Positions 18,109 through 28,800 are shown, counted from the first letter of the stretch. The stretch: 64,000 bases of DNA from Hyphomicrobiales bacterium (GCA_026400435.1 JAPLOZ010000099.1:1-64000), one strand, 5' to 3'. Translations and numbers: made by a program. The notes: generated by a model not told the origin, from the sequence alone.

Positions 18109-19230
18109 ATGAAGGTACGTCCATTTTCCAGGGTGTCCGCGACGCCAGGTGCGCCGCACGGCGCGCAGGCCGGCGGACTGACAGGGACGCTGATCGGCGC
18201 GCTGCCGGTCGCGCTCGGGCTGGTTGCCGTTGTGGTCCTGTCCGAGCCCGGGCTATCCACAACCCTACGCCTCGCGCTCGACGGTGTCTTGACCATGATC
18301 TGGTGCCTTTATCTTGGGCAACTGATCGCGACCGCCCTGCGGCGCGATCCGGATGCGAAGGGCGCGATGCTGCTGGTGGACCTGGCGGCGGTGATCGTGC
18401 CGCTCGCCGCGCTTGTCGCCACGCTGGCGACGGGCGCCGACCTCGGCGGCCCAAGCCTGGCCTGTGGCGTCTGGGTCCTCAAGCTGCTGCGCGACTCGAC
18501 CGCGTTCCGTCTGGTGGCCAGGGTCCTTGCCAATGAGGCGCACAACCTGATCGGTGTGATGTCGCTCTTCGGGATCGTGCTTTTCATCGCCGCCCTGCTT
18601 GCCTACGCGGTCGAGCGCGATGCGCAGCCGCAGACTTTCGGCAGCATCCCGCAGGCCATGTGGTGGGCGATCGTGACGCTGTCGACGACAGGATACGGCG
18701 ATGCGGTTCCGCAAAGCTTCATTGGCCGGATCCTCGCCGGCGTCGTGATGATGAGCGGCATCGGCGTGTTCGCGCTATGGGCCGGCATTCTGGCCACCGG
18801 ATTCGCCGAGGAGGTTCGGCGCCGCGATTTCGTCAACAACTGGCAGCTGGTGTCGGCGGTCCCGCTGTTCAGGCAACTCGGGTCGGCCGAACTGGTCGGC
18901 ATCGTGCGCGCGCTCAAGCCAAGGGATCTGCCCGCAGGCGCGGTCGTCTGCCGCAAGGGTGATGCCGGCGACCAGATGTTCTTCATCGTTGAGGGACGGG
19001 TCAGCGTGGCCGCGACGGGAGCGCCGGTGGAACTTGGGCCCGGCGCGTTCTTCGGCGAAATGGCGCTGATATCGGGCGCACCCCGCACCGCCACCGTGAC
19101 GGCAGCGTCCGCCCTCACCTTGCTGACGCTGCATGCTCAGGATTTCCAGATCTTGCTGACCAACAACCCCGAGATCGCCGAGACGATCCGCAAGACCGCG
19201 CTGCAGCGCGGCGGCGCCGAACCGCTCTAA
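18109..19230 (+). CDS. Cyclic nucleotide-gated potassium channel, MloK1-like
   Basis: The 373-residue protein has six membrane segments. S4 is short with few charges (KLLRDSTAFRLVARVLANEA), and the pore has the potassium selectivity filter TTGYGD (193-198). A C-terminal cyclic nucleotide-binding domain follows, with FGEMALISGAPRTATV as the phosphate-binding cassette and its key Arg. The pore and linker are almost the same as in M. loti MloK1, which opens on cAMP. I chose the ATG at 18109 because MloK1 begins there; 18052 (TTG) and 18085 (ATG) are in-frame alternatives. It ends tail-to-tail with the response regulator, overlapping by 3 bases. Confidence 0.93.
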   Translation: MKVRPFSRVSATPGAPHGAQAGGLTGTLIGALPVALGLVAVVVLSEPGLSTTLRLALDGVLTMIWCLYLGQLIATALRRDPDAKGAMLLVDLAAVIVPLAALVATLATGADLGGPSLACGVWVLKLLRDSTAFRLVARVLANEAHNLIGVMSLFGIVLFIAALLAYAVERDAQPQTFGSIPQAMWWAIVTLSTTGYGDAVPQSFIGRILAGVVMMSGIGVFALWAGILATGFAEEVRRRDFVNNWQLVSAVPLFRQLGSAELVGIVRALKPRDLPAGAVVCRKGDAGDQMFFIVEGRVSVAATGAPVELGPGAFFGEMALISGAPRTATVTAASALTLLTLHAQDFQILLTNNPEIAETIRKTALQRGGAEPL

Positions 19231-19589
19231 CCGAGCATTTCCCGCATCGCGAGCACCACCGCCGAAGGCGTGTAGGGCTTCGACATGAACCTGCCCTCGC
19301 TCGGCAGGTCGGCCGATCCGGGTCTGCTCTTGCCGGAGGTAACGATGATCTTCACCGGTGGCCACCTGTCGCGGACCGCAGCCGACAGCCGCAACCCGTC
19401 CATGGAGCCGGGCATGTCGATGTCGGTGAACATCAATCCGACATCCGGGTGTTTCTGAAGCAGCTCCATGGCCTCGTCGGCATCGCTCGCCTCAAGCACC
19501 TCGAAGCCGCAGTCTCGCAATTCGTCGGCGATCGAAAACAGCAGCAGCGCTTCATCCTCGACGACCAGCACTTTCTTGGCATCTGACAT
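19227..19589 (-). CDS. Single-domain response regulator (receiver only)
   Basis: The 120-residue protein is one receiver domain. It has acidic pocket VVEDEA, phospho-acceptor Asp in MFTDIDMPG, conserved Thr/Ser in VTSGKS, and the Lys of SKPYTP. There is no output domain. The ATG overlaps the stop of the upstream HWE kinase by one base (TGATG), so the kinase is its obvious partner. Such stand-alone receivers act by protein-protein contact or as phosphate sinks. Confidence 0.9.
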   Translation of the reverse strand: MSDAKKVLVVEDEALLLFSIADELRDCGFEVLEASDADEAMELLQKHPDVGLMFTDIDMPGSMDGLRLSAAVRDRWPPVKIIVTSGKSRPGSADLPSEGRFMSKPYTPSAVVLAMREMLG

Positions 19590-21868
19590 CACAGGCTCTT
19601 CGCCTCGCTTGTTGCCTTGAGCGTTGGCCATGGAGCGCGCAGCGTACACTCGACGCCGCCTGCGTTGAAATCGATCCGCACAGTGCCGCCGAAATCCGCC
19701 GCAAGCACACGCTCGATCAGGAAGCGACCGAACCCGCGTCTGCTAGGGACACTAACGGGCGGGCCGCCGGATTCAACCCATGTCAGGACGATCGCCGGCT
19801 CACCATTTTCGCCGGTCTCACGCGACCAGTTGATGCTGACCTCGCCAGCGGGAACCGACAAGGCCCCGTATTTCAGGGAATTGGTGCCCAGTTCGTTGAT
19901 CGCGAGAGCGAGAGACAAGGCTCGCTTGGGACCCAATACCACGGACGGCCCCACCACCGCGATGCGATCCGCCGGAAAGGGGCTGATGGCAGACGCGATG
20001 ACGCTTTCCAGCGACGCCGAGGTCCACTGCGTCCTCGTCAGCAGATCGTGCGCATTGGCAAGCGCGCGCAGGCGTTCGTTGAACGCCGTTCGCGACGCAT
20101 CCATGTTGTCACCGCGCAATGTCTGCGACGCGATCGCCGAAACCGTCGCAAGAATATTCTTGATGCGATGCTCCAGTTCATGGGTCAAAAGGACCTGCCG
20201 CGCCTGGGCTTCCTTCTGCTCCGTGATATCGCGCAGCACACCGAACATCTTGACGGGCCTGCCCTGCGCATCGTTGAGGAATTCCATATGGCGAGAGATC
20301 CAGCGGATATCGTCATTGTCGGAGCGCCTGATGCGGTACTCCACGTTGGGCGACGCCGTTCCAGCCTTTCTCGTCTCCGGCGACGACCTGATGTGCCTGT
20401 CCTCCGGCAGAACGAGCGCCTCGACCACGCTGGTGTGGACGCTTTCGGCTTTCGGGAGGCCAAACAGATCCCAGAAGATGTCCGACCCGAATATCGCGCC
20501 GGAAGCAATGTCGACCTCCATGGAAGCAATGCCTGCGGCGTCCTGTGAAAGGCGCAGACGCCGTTCGCTGTCGAGAAACCGCTGGTAGGCCTGCCGCTGG
20601 TCCTCGATATCCGTGTTGGTGCCGATCCAGCGCAATGGTGAACCGTCGCTGTCGCGGATCAGAACCGCGCGCGCGATATGCAGGCGATAGGCCCCGTCAA
20701 ACCGTCGCAGGCGGAATTCGACATCGTAGGGCTGGCAGCTCCGCAGCGCCTGTGCCCAGGACTCGCCGGCGCCGGGCAGATCGTCGGGATGAACCAGCTT
20801 CGTCCAGCCTTCCCCGTCGAGTTCGCCAGGCGCCGCACCGCTATATTCGTAGACACGGGTGTTGAACCAGTCCAACTCCCCGGAAGGCGGCGATGTCCAG
20901 ACGTGGTTGGGCATGGCTTCGGCAAATGTCCGGAATTGCGCTTCACTCGCCCGCACGGCCCGTTCCGCAACGATCCGTTCGGTGATGTCGATGCCCTCGA
21001 CGAAGATGCCCGTCACCGCGCCGTTCTCGTCGCGGATCGGCTGGTACACGAGGTCGACGAACCGTTGCTGGGGCAGGCCGCCCGGCGTGCGCTGCAGCGC
21101 TACGGTCAATGCGCTGCCGACAAAGGGTTCTCCGGTCTCATAGACCCGGTCGAGAATTTCATAGAAGCCTTGTCCGCCGATATCCGGAAGCGCCTGACGG
21201 ACGGACTTGCCGACAACCTCGCGATGGCCGATGAGCTGCTGATAACCGCGGTTTGCCAGTTCGAACACGTGGTCGGGTCCGCTCAGCAGCGCCATGAAGC
21301 TGGGCGCCTGCCCGAACATCTGCTTGAGGCGCTCACGCTCCCCCTGCACCTGGCGCTCGACACGAACCTTCTCGGTTGTTTCAACGACGAAGACGATAAC
21401 CGCGACCGGCCGGCCCTCTTCATCGACCACCGGCGAATAGTCGAGGTTCAGATAGACCTGTTCGGCCACGCCATTGCGTTCGAGGGTCAGTTGCTGATCG
21501 CGATAGGACAGCTTCTTTCCTGCAAACACGGTCTTGATGATGTTGTCGTTGAAGTCCGCAACCTCGGGCCATGCCTCGCGCACCCGGGCGCCAAGGGAAC
21601 GCGGATGGCGCATGCCGGCGAATTCGGCATACCCGTCGTTGTAGATCATCACGCCGTCTTGGCCCCACAGCATGACGATAGGGACGGTCGAACGCAGGGC
21701 GAGCGCAACGCTGGTCTTGAGATGGCCCGGCCACCCGGCAATCGGGCCGAGACTTGTACCTGACCAGTCGAAGGAGGCGATAAGCTCTCCGAGTTCTCCG
21801 CCGTCCCGCAGGAATGCCGGCATCGGGCCGCTCGTGGTTTGCACAACCTCTTCCGTCACGCAGGACAT
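19589..21868 (-). CDS. HWE-family sensor histidine kinase with multiple PAS domains
   Basis: The 759-residue protein has no obvious membrane segment. About four PAS or PAS-like domains fill residues 30-550, with PAC-type ends such as VEGIDITERI and GVLRDITEQKEAQ. The kinase part has LTHELEHRIKNILATVSAIA with the phospho-His. The N box is NELGTNSLKYGAL and the HWE signature appears as WVESGGPPV before GFGRFLIERVL. Many HWE kinases with PAS domains are light, redox or general stress sensors. No Cys for LOV flavin attachment (NCRFLQ) is seen, so it is probably not a LOV photoreceptor. Start 21868 trims a non-PAS tail. Confidence 0.9.
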   Translation of the reverse strand: MSCVTEEVVQTTSGPMPAFLRDGGELGELIASFDWSGTSLGPIAGWPGHLKTSVALALRSTVPIVMLWGQDGVMIYNDGYAEFAGMRHPRSLGARVREAWPEVADFNDNIIKTVFAGKKLSYRDQQLTLERNGVAEQVYLNLDYSPVVDEEGRPVAVIVFVVETTEKVRVERQVQGERERLKQMFGQAPSFMALLSGPDHVFELANRGYQQLIGHREVVGKSVRQALPDIGGQGFYEILDRVYETGEPFVGSALTVALQRTPGGLPQQRFVDLVYQPIRDENGAVTGIFVEGIDITERIVAERAVRASEAQFRTFAEAMPNHVWTSPPSGELDWFNTRVYEYSGAAPGELDGEGWTKLVHPDDLPGAGESWAQALRSCQPYDVEFRLRRFDGAYRLHIARAVLIRDSDGSPLRWIGTNTDIEDQRQAYQRFLDSERRLRLSQDAAGIASMEVDIASGAIFGSDIFWDLFGLPKAESVHTSVVEALVLPEDRHIRSSPETRKAGTASPNVEYRIRRSDNDDIRWISRHMEFLNDAQGRPVKMFGVLRDITEQKEAQARQVLLTHELEHRIKNILATVSAIASQTLRGDNMDASRTAFNERLRALANAHDLLTRTQWTSASLESVIASAISPFPADRIAVVGPSVVLGPKRALSLALAINELGTNSLKYGALSVPAGEVSINWSRETGENGEPAIVLTWVESGGPPVSVPSRRGFGRFLIERVLAADFGGTVRIDFNAGGVECTLRAPWPTLKATSEAKSL

Positions 21869-22140
21869 TCCGTTGATAGGCACATTTGGGGAACAAAGGG
21901 CATATCGCGAGGTGGAATGCAACCGCCGATGTTCGCACCGGACCGGTCTCGTCCGTGTGCTTGCCCGCTCAGCGGATTTGTGTTCTGGCTGGCCGGCATA
22001 CGGGTGCTGCCGGCAGGGCAAACCGCGCGTTCGAGCCGTCACACGGGAGCAGTTGCCAGCGGTTCTTCAAACCGACGTCCAACCGATGCTATGGTATCTC
22101 GGGCGCGGCTGATCGGCGCCGCGAGCTTTGGGATGTTACA

Positions 22141-23055
22141 ATGCGGCTCCATCTGTCGGCTACGATGGTAGTATGCCTGCTCATGCTGGCGGCCTGCGTC
22201 GGCGTATCCAGGCAGGAGGTGCAGCTTCTCGGTTCTTCCATCGCGCCGAGCAAGGTCGATTTCGCCGAACTCCACGCTTATGCGGGCCGGGCAAAGGCCG
22301 CTTATGCGGCCGAAGCCGTCATCCGCAGCCAGTATCCGTCGACGGTAAGGGTCAGCGCACCCGGCAAGACCGACGCGCAGTATTTTATCGAGCAGAACGA
22401 CAAGACAAAGGTTCAGTACATCGCAATCCGCGGCACCGCGAACAGGAAAAACCTTGTCGAGGACGTCGAGATGCGCATTCGAGAGGACATTTCGCTGGCC
22501 ATCCCTGTCCATATCGGCTTCGACGCCACGGCGCGTACGCTTTACGCCGACATGAAACCCTATCTGAAAACAAACTACACGACCTACATCACCGGGCACT
22601 CGCTGGGTGGAGCGATCGCCGCCCTCGTCGCCATCCGCATGGTCGACGACGGGTACAGGGTCGAAAAGGTGGTGACGTTCGGCCAGCCCAAGTTCACCAC
22701 AACGGACGGCGTCGGAAAACTCGGTTTCCTGACGCTCATCCGCGTTGTCGACGAAAATGACATCGTGCCCATGCTCCCGCCCACGACGATCGTCAATCGC
22801 GTCTATGGCATCTATGAGCATGCCGGACCGGAGATCATCCTGCTTGATGGACCCCGCTACGTATACCTGCCGACACACGACGCCGACAGGATCTCAGTTG
22901 GAGAACTTGGGCGGTCGATCGACTTCGCCGATCTCAAGGACCATCATATGGACAATTACCTCAAACGGATCGAAGCCAAGACCGGCCAGGCGTTGCAAGT
23001 GTCCTACGACGACCGCGAAAAATATATCGCGCCCCGTAAACAGGCGGCGAACTAG
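22141..23055 (+). CDS. Lipase class 3-like lipoprotein
   Basis: The 304-residue protein has a lipoprotein signal with lipobox LAAC (C19), so it is membrane-anchored on the periplasmic side. The alpha/beta-hydrolase nucleophile motif is GHSLGG (152-157, Ser154). The class 3 lipase pattern is completed by FGQPKF, the Asp in VDENDIVPMLP and a His in DLKDHHMDNYL. It should hydrolyse a lipid or ester; the substrate is unknown. It stands alone between the kinase (divergent) and the Rieske gene (convergent). Confidence 0.88.
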   Translation: MRLHLSATMVVCLLMLAACVGVSRQEVQLLGSSIAPSKVDFAELHAYAGRAKAAYAAEAVIRSQYPSTVRVSAPGKTDAQYFIEQNDKTKVQYIAIRGTANRKNLVEDVEMRIREDISLAIPVHIGFDATARTLYADMKPYLKTNYTTYITGHSLGGAIAALVAIRMVDDGYRVEKVVTFGQPKFTTTDGVGKLGFLTLIRVVDENDIVPMLPPTTIVNRVYGIYEHAGPEIILLDGPRYVYLPTHDADRISVGELGRSIDFADLKDHHMDNYLKRIEAKTGQALQVSYDDREKYIAPRKQAAN

Positions 23056-23061
23056 GGCGCC

Positions 23062-24261
23062 TCACGAACGTCCGAGCAGCGCCTCGTTCATGTTCCACAT
23101 GTCCTTTTCCTCCGGCGCGTTCTCGAGTCCCAGCACAGGCACGAGTTCGCGCAGGTGGTTGTGGTGCGAACGCACGCCATATTCGAGGTCGGACAGATAG
23201 AAGCCGGCAAAGGACTGCGAGAGCATCGATTCGTTGGACCACACCGAAAGCTGGACGTCCTCGCTCATCGTATCGCGGTCGATACGGTAGGCAAGATAGC
23301 GGGCGGCGGCGGCCGCGCGGCTTTCGTCCTTGTAGCGGTAGATGGCGCCGCGCAGCAGCGTCTCGCCGGTCGACAGCGGGAACTCCTGATAGAACTGCAC
23401 CGACTCGGGCATGATGGAGAGCGCATTGTTCGGGAAGATGCCGTAGTAGATCCACGCCTTGCGCAGATGCTCGGGCAGATGCGCAGGCTCGGGCGCGATG
23501 TTGATGTAGTTACGCACGCTCCAGCGACGCCCGGCATGCGGGTTGTAGGTCGCAAAGGAGCGCGACACACCGCCCACGAATGGCTCATCGTAGTAGGTCG
23601 CGCCGTAGAGGTCCTGCAGCGCCGGGTGTGCCATGGCGACGTGGTAGCCCTCGTTGTCGACGTCGCGCACCGACTTCCAGTTGACCGGCGACTTCTGCGT
23701 CCAGATACCCCAAGAAGGCACCATGTCGGCGACGTTGTAGTGGGCTAGCTCCGCCTCGACCGGCTTCATGAGCTCGGCCACGGAAGGCTGCGGCCCCTTG
23801 TGGAAGCGGATGAAGATGAAGCCCATCCAGATCTCGAGGTCGAGCTGCATGAGGCCGAATTCGTTCTTGTCGAGTTCGGGGAAGGAGCGCGGACGCGCCG
23901 CGCCACGCAGCGTTCCGTCGAGATTGTAGACCCAGCCATGAAAGGGGCAGACCAGCGCGTTCTTGCAGTTGCCCTTATCGTCGGCAACGACGCGCGAGCC
24001 GCGGTGGCGGCACAGATTGTGGAAGCCGCGCACGACGTCGTCCTTGCCGCGCACGATGAGCGCCCGCTCGCCGACCACATCCATGGTCAGGTAGTCGCCG
24101 GGATTGGGCACGTCCGAGACGTGGCCGGCGATCTGCCAGTGGTTTCGGAAAACGTGTTCCTTCTCGAGGTCCAGCAGGGCCGGGCTATGGTATGCCCAGC
24201 CGGGAAGGCCGCTACGATCCCAATCGTTGGGGACCGCCACATCGCGCGCGAGTGGGTTCAT
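23062..24261 (-). CDS. Rieske non-heme iron oxygenase, alpha subunit, betaine/quaternary-amine demethylase-like
   Basis: The 399-residue protein (start 24261) has the Rieske cluster motifs CRHRG and CPFHGW. The mononuclear-iron ligands lie in VDNEGYHVAMAHPAL. The overall look is that of GbcA, stachydrine demethylase and carnitine oxygenase subunits, which cleave N-methyl groups with O2 and electrons from a separate reductase. No reductase gene lies nearby. An ATG at 24291 is also in frame but falls inside the palindrome at 24280 and has no ribosome-binding site, so I prefer 24261. The N-demethylation assignment is moderate. Confidence 0.85.
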   Translation of the reverse strand: MNPLARDVAVPNDWDRSGLPGWAYHSPALLDLEKEHVFRNHWQIAGHVSDVPNPGDYLTMDVVGERALIVRGKDDVVRGFHNLCRHRGSRVVADDKGNCKNALVCPFHGWVYNLDGTLRGAARPRSFPELDKNEFGLMQLDLEIWMGFIFIRFHKGPQPSVAELMKPVEAELAHYNVADMVPSWGIWTQKSPVNWKSVRDVDNEGYHVAMAHPALQDLYGATYYDEPFVGGVSRSFATYNPHAGRRWSVRNYINIAPEPAHLPEHLRKAWIYYGIFPNNALSIMPESVQFYQEFPLSTGETLLRGAIYRYKDESRAAAAARYLAYRIDRDTMSEDVQLSVWSNESMLSQSFAGFYLSDLEYGVRSHHNHLRELVPVLGLENAPEEKDMWNMNEALLGRS

Positions 24262-24279
24262 GGAAAAGCTCTGAAATTG

Positions 24280-24295
24280 TTGAATATTCATTCAA
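24280..24295. promoter_or_regulatory. Palindromic operator, copy 3 (TTGAA-N6-TTCAA)
   Basis: The sequence TTGAATATTCATTCAA lies directly upstream of the Rieske gene on the minus strand and abuts its candidate -10 element. It differs by one base from the reverse complement of the copy at 3519. A repressor here would block the transcription start. It links the Rieske gene to the two other blocks of the putative regulon. Confidence 0.72.
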
Positions 24296-24323
24296 TATAC
24301 GACTATTTTACGTTCAATTGCAA
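24295..24323 (-). promoter_or_regulatory. Candidate sigma-70-type promoter for the Rieske oxygenase
   Basis: On the minus strand TTGCAA (24318-24323) and GTATAT (24295-24300) are separated by 17 bases. The palindrome at 24280 follows at once. The surrounding 24296-24400 stretch is much more AT-rich than the average of the window, as expected for a promoter region. The arrangement matches the aminotransferase promoter at 15143. Confidence 0.5.
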
Positions 24324-24449
24324 TAGCTTATCGAAATTTTGTTATTTCTGTGATGGAACCGCGCGTGCCTCCGGGCGGAAAAAATTCCGCGATTTCCGGG
24401 CGTTAACAGGGAAACCGACGGCGCGATTCACCGAGCGGCGGGGCCATGC

Positions 24450-25817
24450 TTAGCGAGGCTGGTCTGCCGGGTATGGCGTGCGCCACAATATGGCCAGTCC
24501 GATGAGCAGGAACAGCAGGATCACTGCCATGCCGAGTCGCGGCGACCCGCTGAGCGCGGTGACGCTGGCGACCAGGAACGGCGCCAGGAAGCTCGTTGCG
24601 CGGCCGGCCAGCGCGTAGATGCCGAAGTAGCGGCCTGCCTCCTCGGCCGTGACACTGCGGGCCAGATAGGATCGCGACGAGGCCTGCGCCGGGCCGAAGG
24701 CAAGACCTATCAGCAGGCCGAACAGGATGTAGGCTTTTTCGGCAGGCGTACCGAACAGCCCGCCGGAATCCGCGCCGGGCAGCATCATGCCGCCGAACAA
24801 TGTGTATCCCGGTCCGGTCGAGACGATGCCGAGCGTTGCGACAATCAGCATGACCAGCGATACGATGACGACGACCTTCGAGCCCAGGCTTGTGTCGAGG
24901 CGGCTTGCGACCAGGCAGCCAAACACGGCGACGACGTTGAGGATGATGCCGAAAATGCCGATCTCGGTGATCGACCAGCCGAACATCGCGGCGGCGAACA
25001 CGCCGCCCAGCCCGAGCAGCGCGTTGACGCCGTCCTGGTAGATCATCCGGGCAACCAGGAAGCGCAGGATGCCGCCGCGACGACTGACCTCGCCGAGCGT
25101 GGATTTCAGCTCGGCCAGGCCGTCGCGCACCGCCGCCGCCATCGGCTTGCCCCTGCTGCCATCAGGCGTGAACAGGAACATCGGCAGGATGAACACGAAG
25201 TACCAGATCGCCGAGAGCGGGCCGGTCGCGCGGGCATCCTCGCCGAGCGTCGGATCGAGGCCGAATATCGGATCGACGCCAATGATGGTCTTTCCGGTCT
25301 CGGGCGAAGCCGCCATCAGCGCAACGACGAAGATCAGCGCGATCATGCCGCCGAGATACCCGAGCCCCCAGGCGACGTTGGAGACCCTTCCAATCTCGGC
25401 CTTGGACACCAGCCGCGGCATCATGGAATCGTTGAACACCGTCGAGAATTCGGCGGCGACGGACGCCAGCGAAAAGAGCGCAACCACCCAGAACAGGCTG
25501 GAGCCGGGCGCTGCGAACCAGAGCATCATCAGGCTGGCTATCTTGACGGCTGCAAAGACGCCGATCCAGGGTTTGCGCGGACCGGTCTGGTCGGCGATAG
25601 ACCCCAACACCGGCGACAGGACGGCGATGGCGAAACCCGCCGCCGCGATGCCGTAGCCCCATGCCGCCTGGCCGGCCGCGGGGTCGCTTGCCATGCGCGA
25701 GACCACATAGGGGCCGAATATGAAGGTGGTGACGACGGTGAAGAACGGCTGCGCGGCCCAGTCGAACAGCATCCAGCCCCAGATGCCCCGGCGGCTCGTC
25801 TTCGGTTCATCGCTCAA
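24450..25817 (-). CDS. UMF1-family MFS transporter
   Basis: The 455-residue inner-membrane protein has about 12 membrane segments. The N-terminus WGWMLFDWAAQPFFTVVTTF and the FNDSMMPRL motif of the loop after TM4 are typical of the UMF1 family (related to yeast Atg22). Atg22 exports amino acids from the vacuole; bacterial members are uncharacterised. It lies 25 bases downstream of gdhZ, so the two are likely co-transcribed and an amino-acid-related substrate would make sense. Confidence 0.88.
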   Translation of the reverse strand: MSDEPKTSRRGIWGWMLFDWAAQPFFTVVTTFIFGPYVVSRMASDPAAGQAAWGYGIAAAGFAIAVLSPVLGSIADQTGPRKPWIGVFAAVKIASLMMLWFAAPGSSLFWVVALFSLASVAAEFSTVFNDSMMPRLVSKAEIGRVSNVAWGLGYLGGMIALIFVVALMAASPETGKTIIGVDPIFGLDPTLGEDARATGPLSAIWYFVFILPMFLFTPDGSRGKPMAAAVRDGLAELKSTLGEVSRRGGILRFLVARMIYQDGVNALLGLGGVFAAAMFGWSITEIGIFGIILNVVAVFGCLVASRLDTSLGSKVVVIVSLVMLIVATLGIVSTGPGYTLFGGMMLPGADSGGLFGTPAEKAYILFGLLIGLAFGPAQASSRSYLARSVTAEEAGRYFGIYALAGRATSFLAPFLVASVTALSGSPRLGMAVILLFLLIGLAILWRTPYPADQPR

Positions 25818-25842
25818 GCGGTCGTCCTTCCGATGCGGGCGG

Positions 25843-28800
25843 TCATGCGCCGGCGAGGTCGCTCATCAACCCTGCCGCCACGGATAGCCGGGAAACGGTT
25901 ATGTCGCCACCCTCGGTCAGCGCCTGCAGGCGCTCGCGCGTCGCGGCTATGCGCTCGCCGCCGGCCGCCAGCCAATCGGCGACCGGATCGTCAGCGGTCG
26001 CGAACCCGGCCAGCGCCGCAGCGGTGATGCCGCGCCGGGCGGCGCCGATCGTGTCTACGGCGCGCGCCAGCGCCATGCCCTCGTAGTAGTCGGCCGTGGC
26101 GATCGAACCGGCGGCGTCCTCGATGCGACCGATGCGGAAAGCGCCGGTGACCGCGAAGAACGCCTTGGCGGTGGCGACCAGGTCGGCCCCGGCATCGGAC
26201 GCGACCAGCGCGATATCGGGGATAAGGACGCTCGCATCGAGCAGTGCAAGGCGATCGGCGAGTTTTGGCGGCGCACCGGCCCCTGTCAGCGCTAGCCTGC
26301 GGCCGGCCAGGCGCTCCCTGGGAAACTCCGGCAGCAACGTTGCGAGTTTCGGCTCCAGCGTCTTGCGCGCTTGTTGAAGCGCCGCGATCTGCTTTCCAAG
26401 CGCCTCGTCGCCGCCGACATTCTTGAGATTCCAGGAGCAGGCGCCGAGGACGAGACGACCGACCGAGGCATAGAGATCAAGTTGCACCTGGCCGTCGATG
26501 CGATTGTCCAGGGCGTCGATCTCGCGGTAGAGCGCCGGCAGGCCAAAGCCGTCGCGCACGACCGCGAAGGCGCGGACAACGTCGCGCGCACCGCGCCCTG
26601 TGGCATCCATCAGCCGCGTGACGAAGTACGGCCCGCCTCGGTTGATGAGATCATTTGCGACGACGCGCGCTATGATCTCGCGGCGCAGCCTGTGCGAAGC
26701 GATATCGGCTGCGAACTTCCTGTCCATGCGGTCGGGGAAGTACGCCTTGAGGTCGTGGTCGAAATGCGGGTCGTCGGGAACGTCGCTGGCGACTATGTCG
26801 TCGAACAGCACGATCTTTGCATAGGCAAGAAGCACGCCGAGTTCGGCGCGGGTGAGCGCCTCGCCGCGCTGCTCGCGCTCGGCGAGCGCGGCTGGCGACG
26901 GCAGGTTCTCGACCGCCCGGTCGAGCAGGCCGCGCGACTCCAGCGCAGCCATGAAGCGTACCTGATGCGGGAAATCGGCCATGCCGGCCTTGCGCACGAC
27001 GGAGAGCGCCAACGTCTGCTCGTAGTTGTTGGAGAGCACAAGGCGGGAAACCTCGTCGGTCATCTCGACGAGCAGCCTGTCGCGGGCGGGCCGCGCCAGC
27101 GCGCCCCTGCGCATGGCGGATGCGAGCGCGATCTTGATGTTGACCTCGACGTCAGAGCAATTGACGCCGCCTGAATTGTCGATGGCGTCGGAATTGCAGG
27201 CGCCGCCCTTGAGGCCGAACTCGATGCGCGCTCGCTGGGTAACGCCGAGATTCGCGCCCTCCCCGATCACGCGCGCGCGCACTTCGGCGGCGGTAACCCG
27301 GATGGTGTCGTTGGCCCGGTCGCCGACGTCCGGGTTGGTTTCGCTGCTTGCCCTGACATAGGTGCCGATGCCGCCAAACCACAACAGGTCGACCGGCGCC
27401 TTGAGGATTGCGCGCATGATCTCCGCCGGTGCGGCGACGGTCTTGTCCAGGCCAATTGCGGCCGCGGCGGCGGACGGAAGCGTTATCGACTTCTGGCTGC
27501 GCGAGACGATGATGCCGCCGGCCGACAGCTTCGACTTGTCGTAGTCCTGCCAGCTCGATCGCGGCAGGGCGAAAAGCCGCTGCCGCTCGGCCATTGACGC
27601 TGCCGGGTCCGGATCCGGATCGATGAAGATGTCGCGGTGATCGAAAGCCGCGATCAGCCGTGTCTGGTCGGACAAGAGCATGCCGTTTCCGAACACGTCG
27701 CCCGACATGTCACCGACGCCGACCGTGCTGAACGGCGTCGCCTGTATGTCGCGGTTCAACTCGCGGAAATGCCGCTTGACCGCTTCCCAGGCACCTTTGG
27801 CAGTGATGCCCATCTTCTTGTGGTCGTAGCCGGCGGATCCACCTGACGCGAAGGCGTCGTCCAGCCAGAACGCGAATTTCTGGCTGATGGCGTTGGCGGT
27901 GTCGGAAAATGTCGCTGTGCCTTTGTCGGCGGCGACGACGAAATAGGGATCGTCCTGGTCGCGGCGCAGCACGTTCGCGGGCGGCGCGACATGGTCGCCC
28001 TCGATGTTGTCGGTGATCGACAGCAGGCTGGAGACGAAATTGATGTAGGCGTTGCGGCCGGCCTCGAAAATCTGGTCGCGGGAGAGAGATGCGGTGGGGC
28101 GCTTCGGGAAGAAGCCGCCCTTCGCGCCGACCGGCACGATGACGGCATTCTTGACCTGCTGTGCCTTGACGAGGCCGAGCACCTCGGTGCGGTAGTCCTG
28201 CGCGCGGTCGGACCAGCGCAGGCCTCCGCGCGCGACACGGCCGAAACGCAGATGCACGCCCTCGACCTCTGGCCCGTAAACGAAGATCTCGCGCCACGGA
28301 CGCGGGTCCGGCAGGCCGTCGACCATGCGCGAATCGAGCTTGATGGCGAGCGACTGCCCCTTGTCGCGCAGGCCGGGCACGAAGTGGTTGGTGCGCAGCG
28401 ACGCCTCGACCAGGTTGAGGTAGCGGCGGATGATGGTGTCGTCGTCGATGTTGGGCACATCCTCCAACGCGTCCTTGATCTTGGCCGTCAGGTGCTTGGC
28501 CGTGACGCCGCCCTCCGCGCCCGACGCCGGGTCGAGACGCGCCGCAAACAGGTCGTGCAGCCCCCGCGCGATCTCGGGATAGCGATTGAGGACGGCGGCG
28601 ATGAAGCCCTGGCTTTGCGGGATACCGGCCTGCTGCAGATAGCGGCCATAGGCGCGCAGCACGGCAATCGGCTCCACACCCAGGCCTGCCGTCTGCGCCA
28701 GCGCGTTGAACTGGTCGTTGTCGGCCTCGCGGCGCCAGACCGACAGGAACACGTCCTCGAACAGCTTGCCGCCATTTGCGAGATCGATCGGCTTGTCGAA

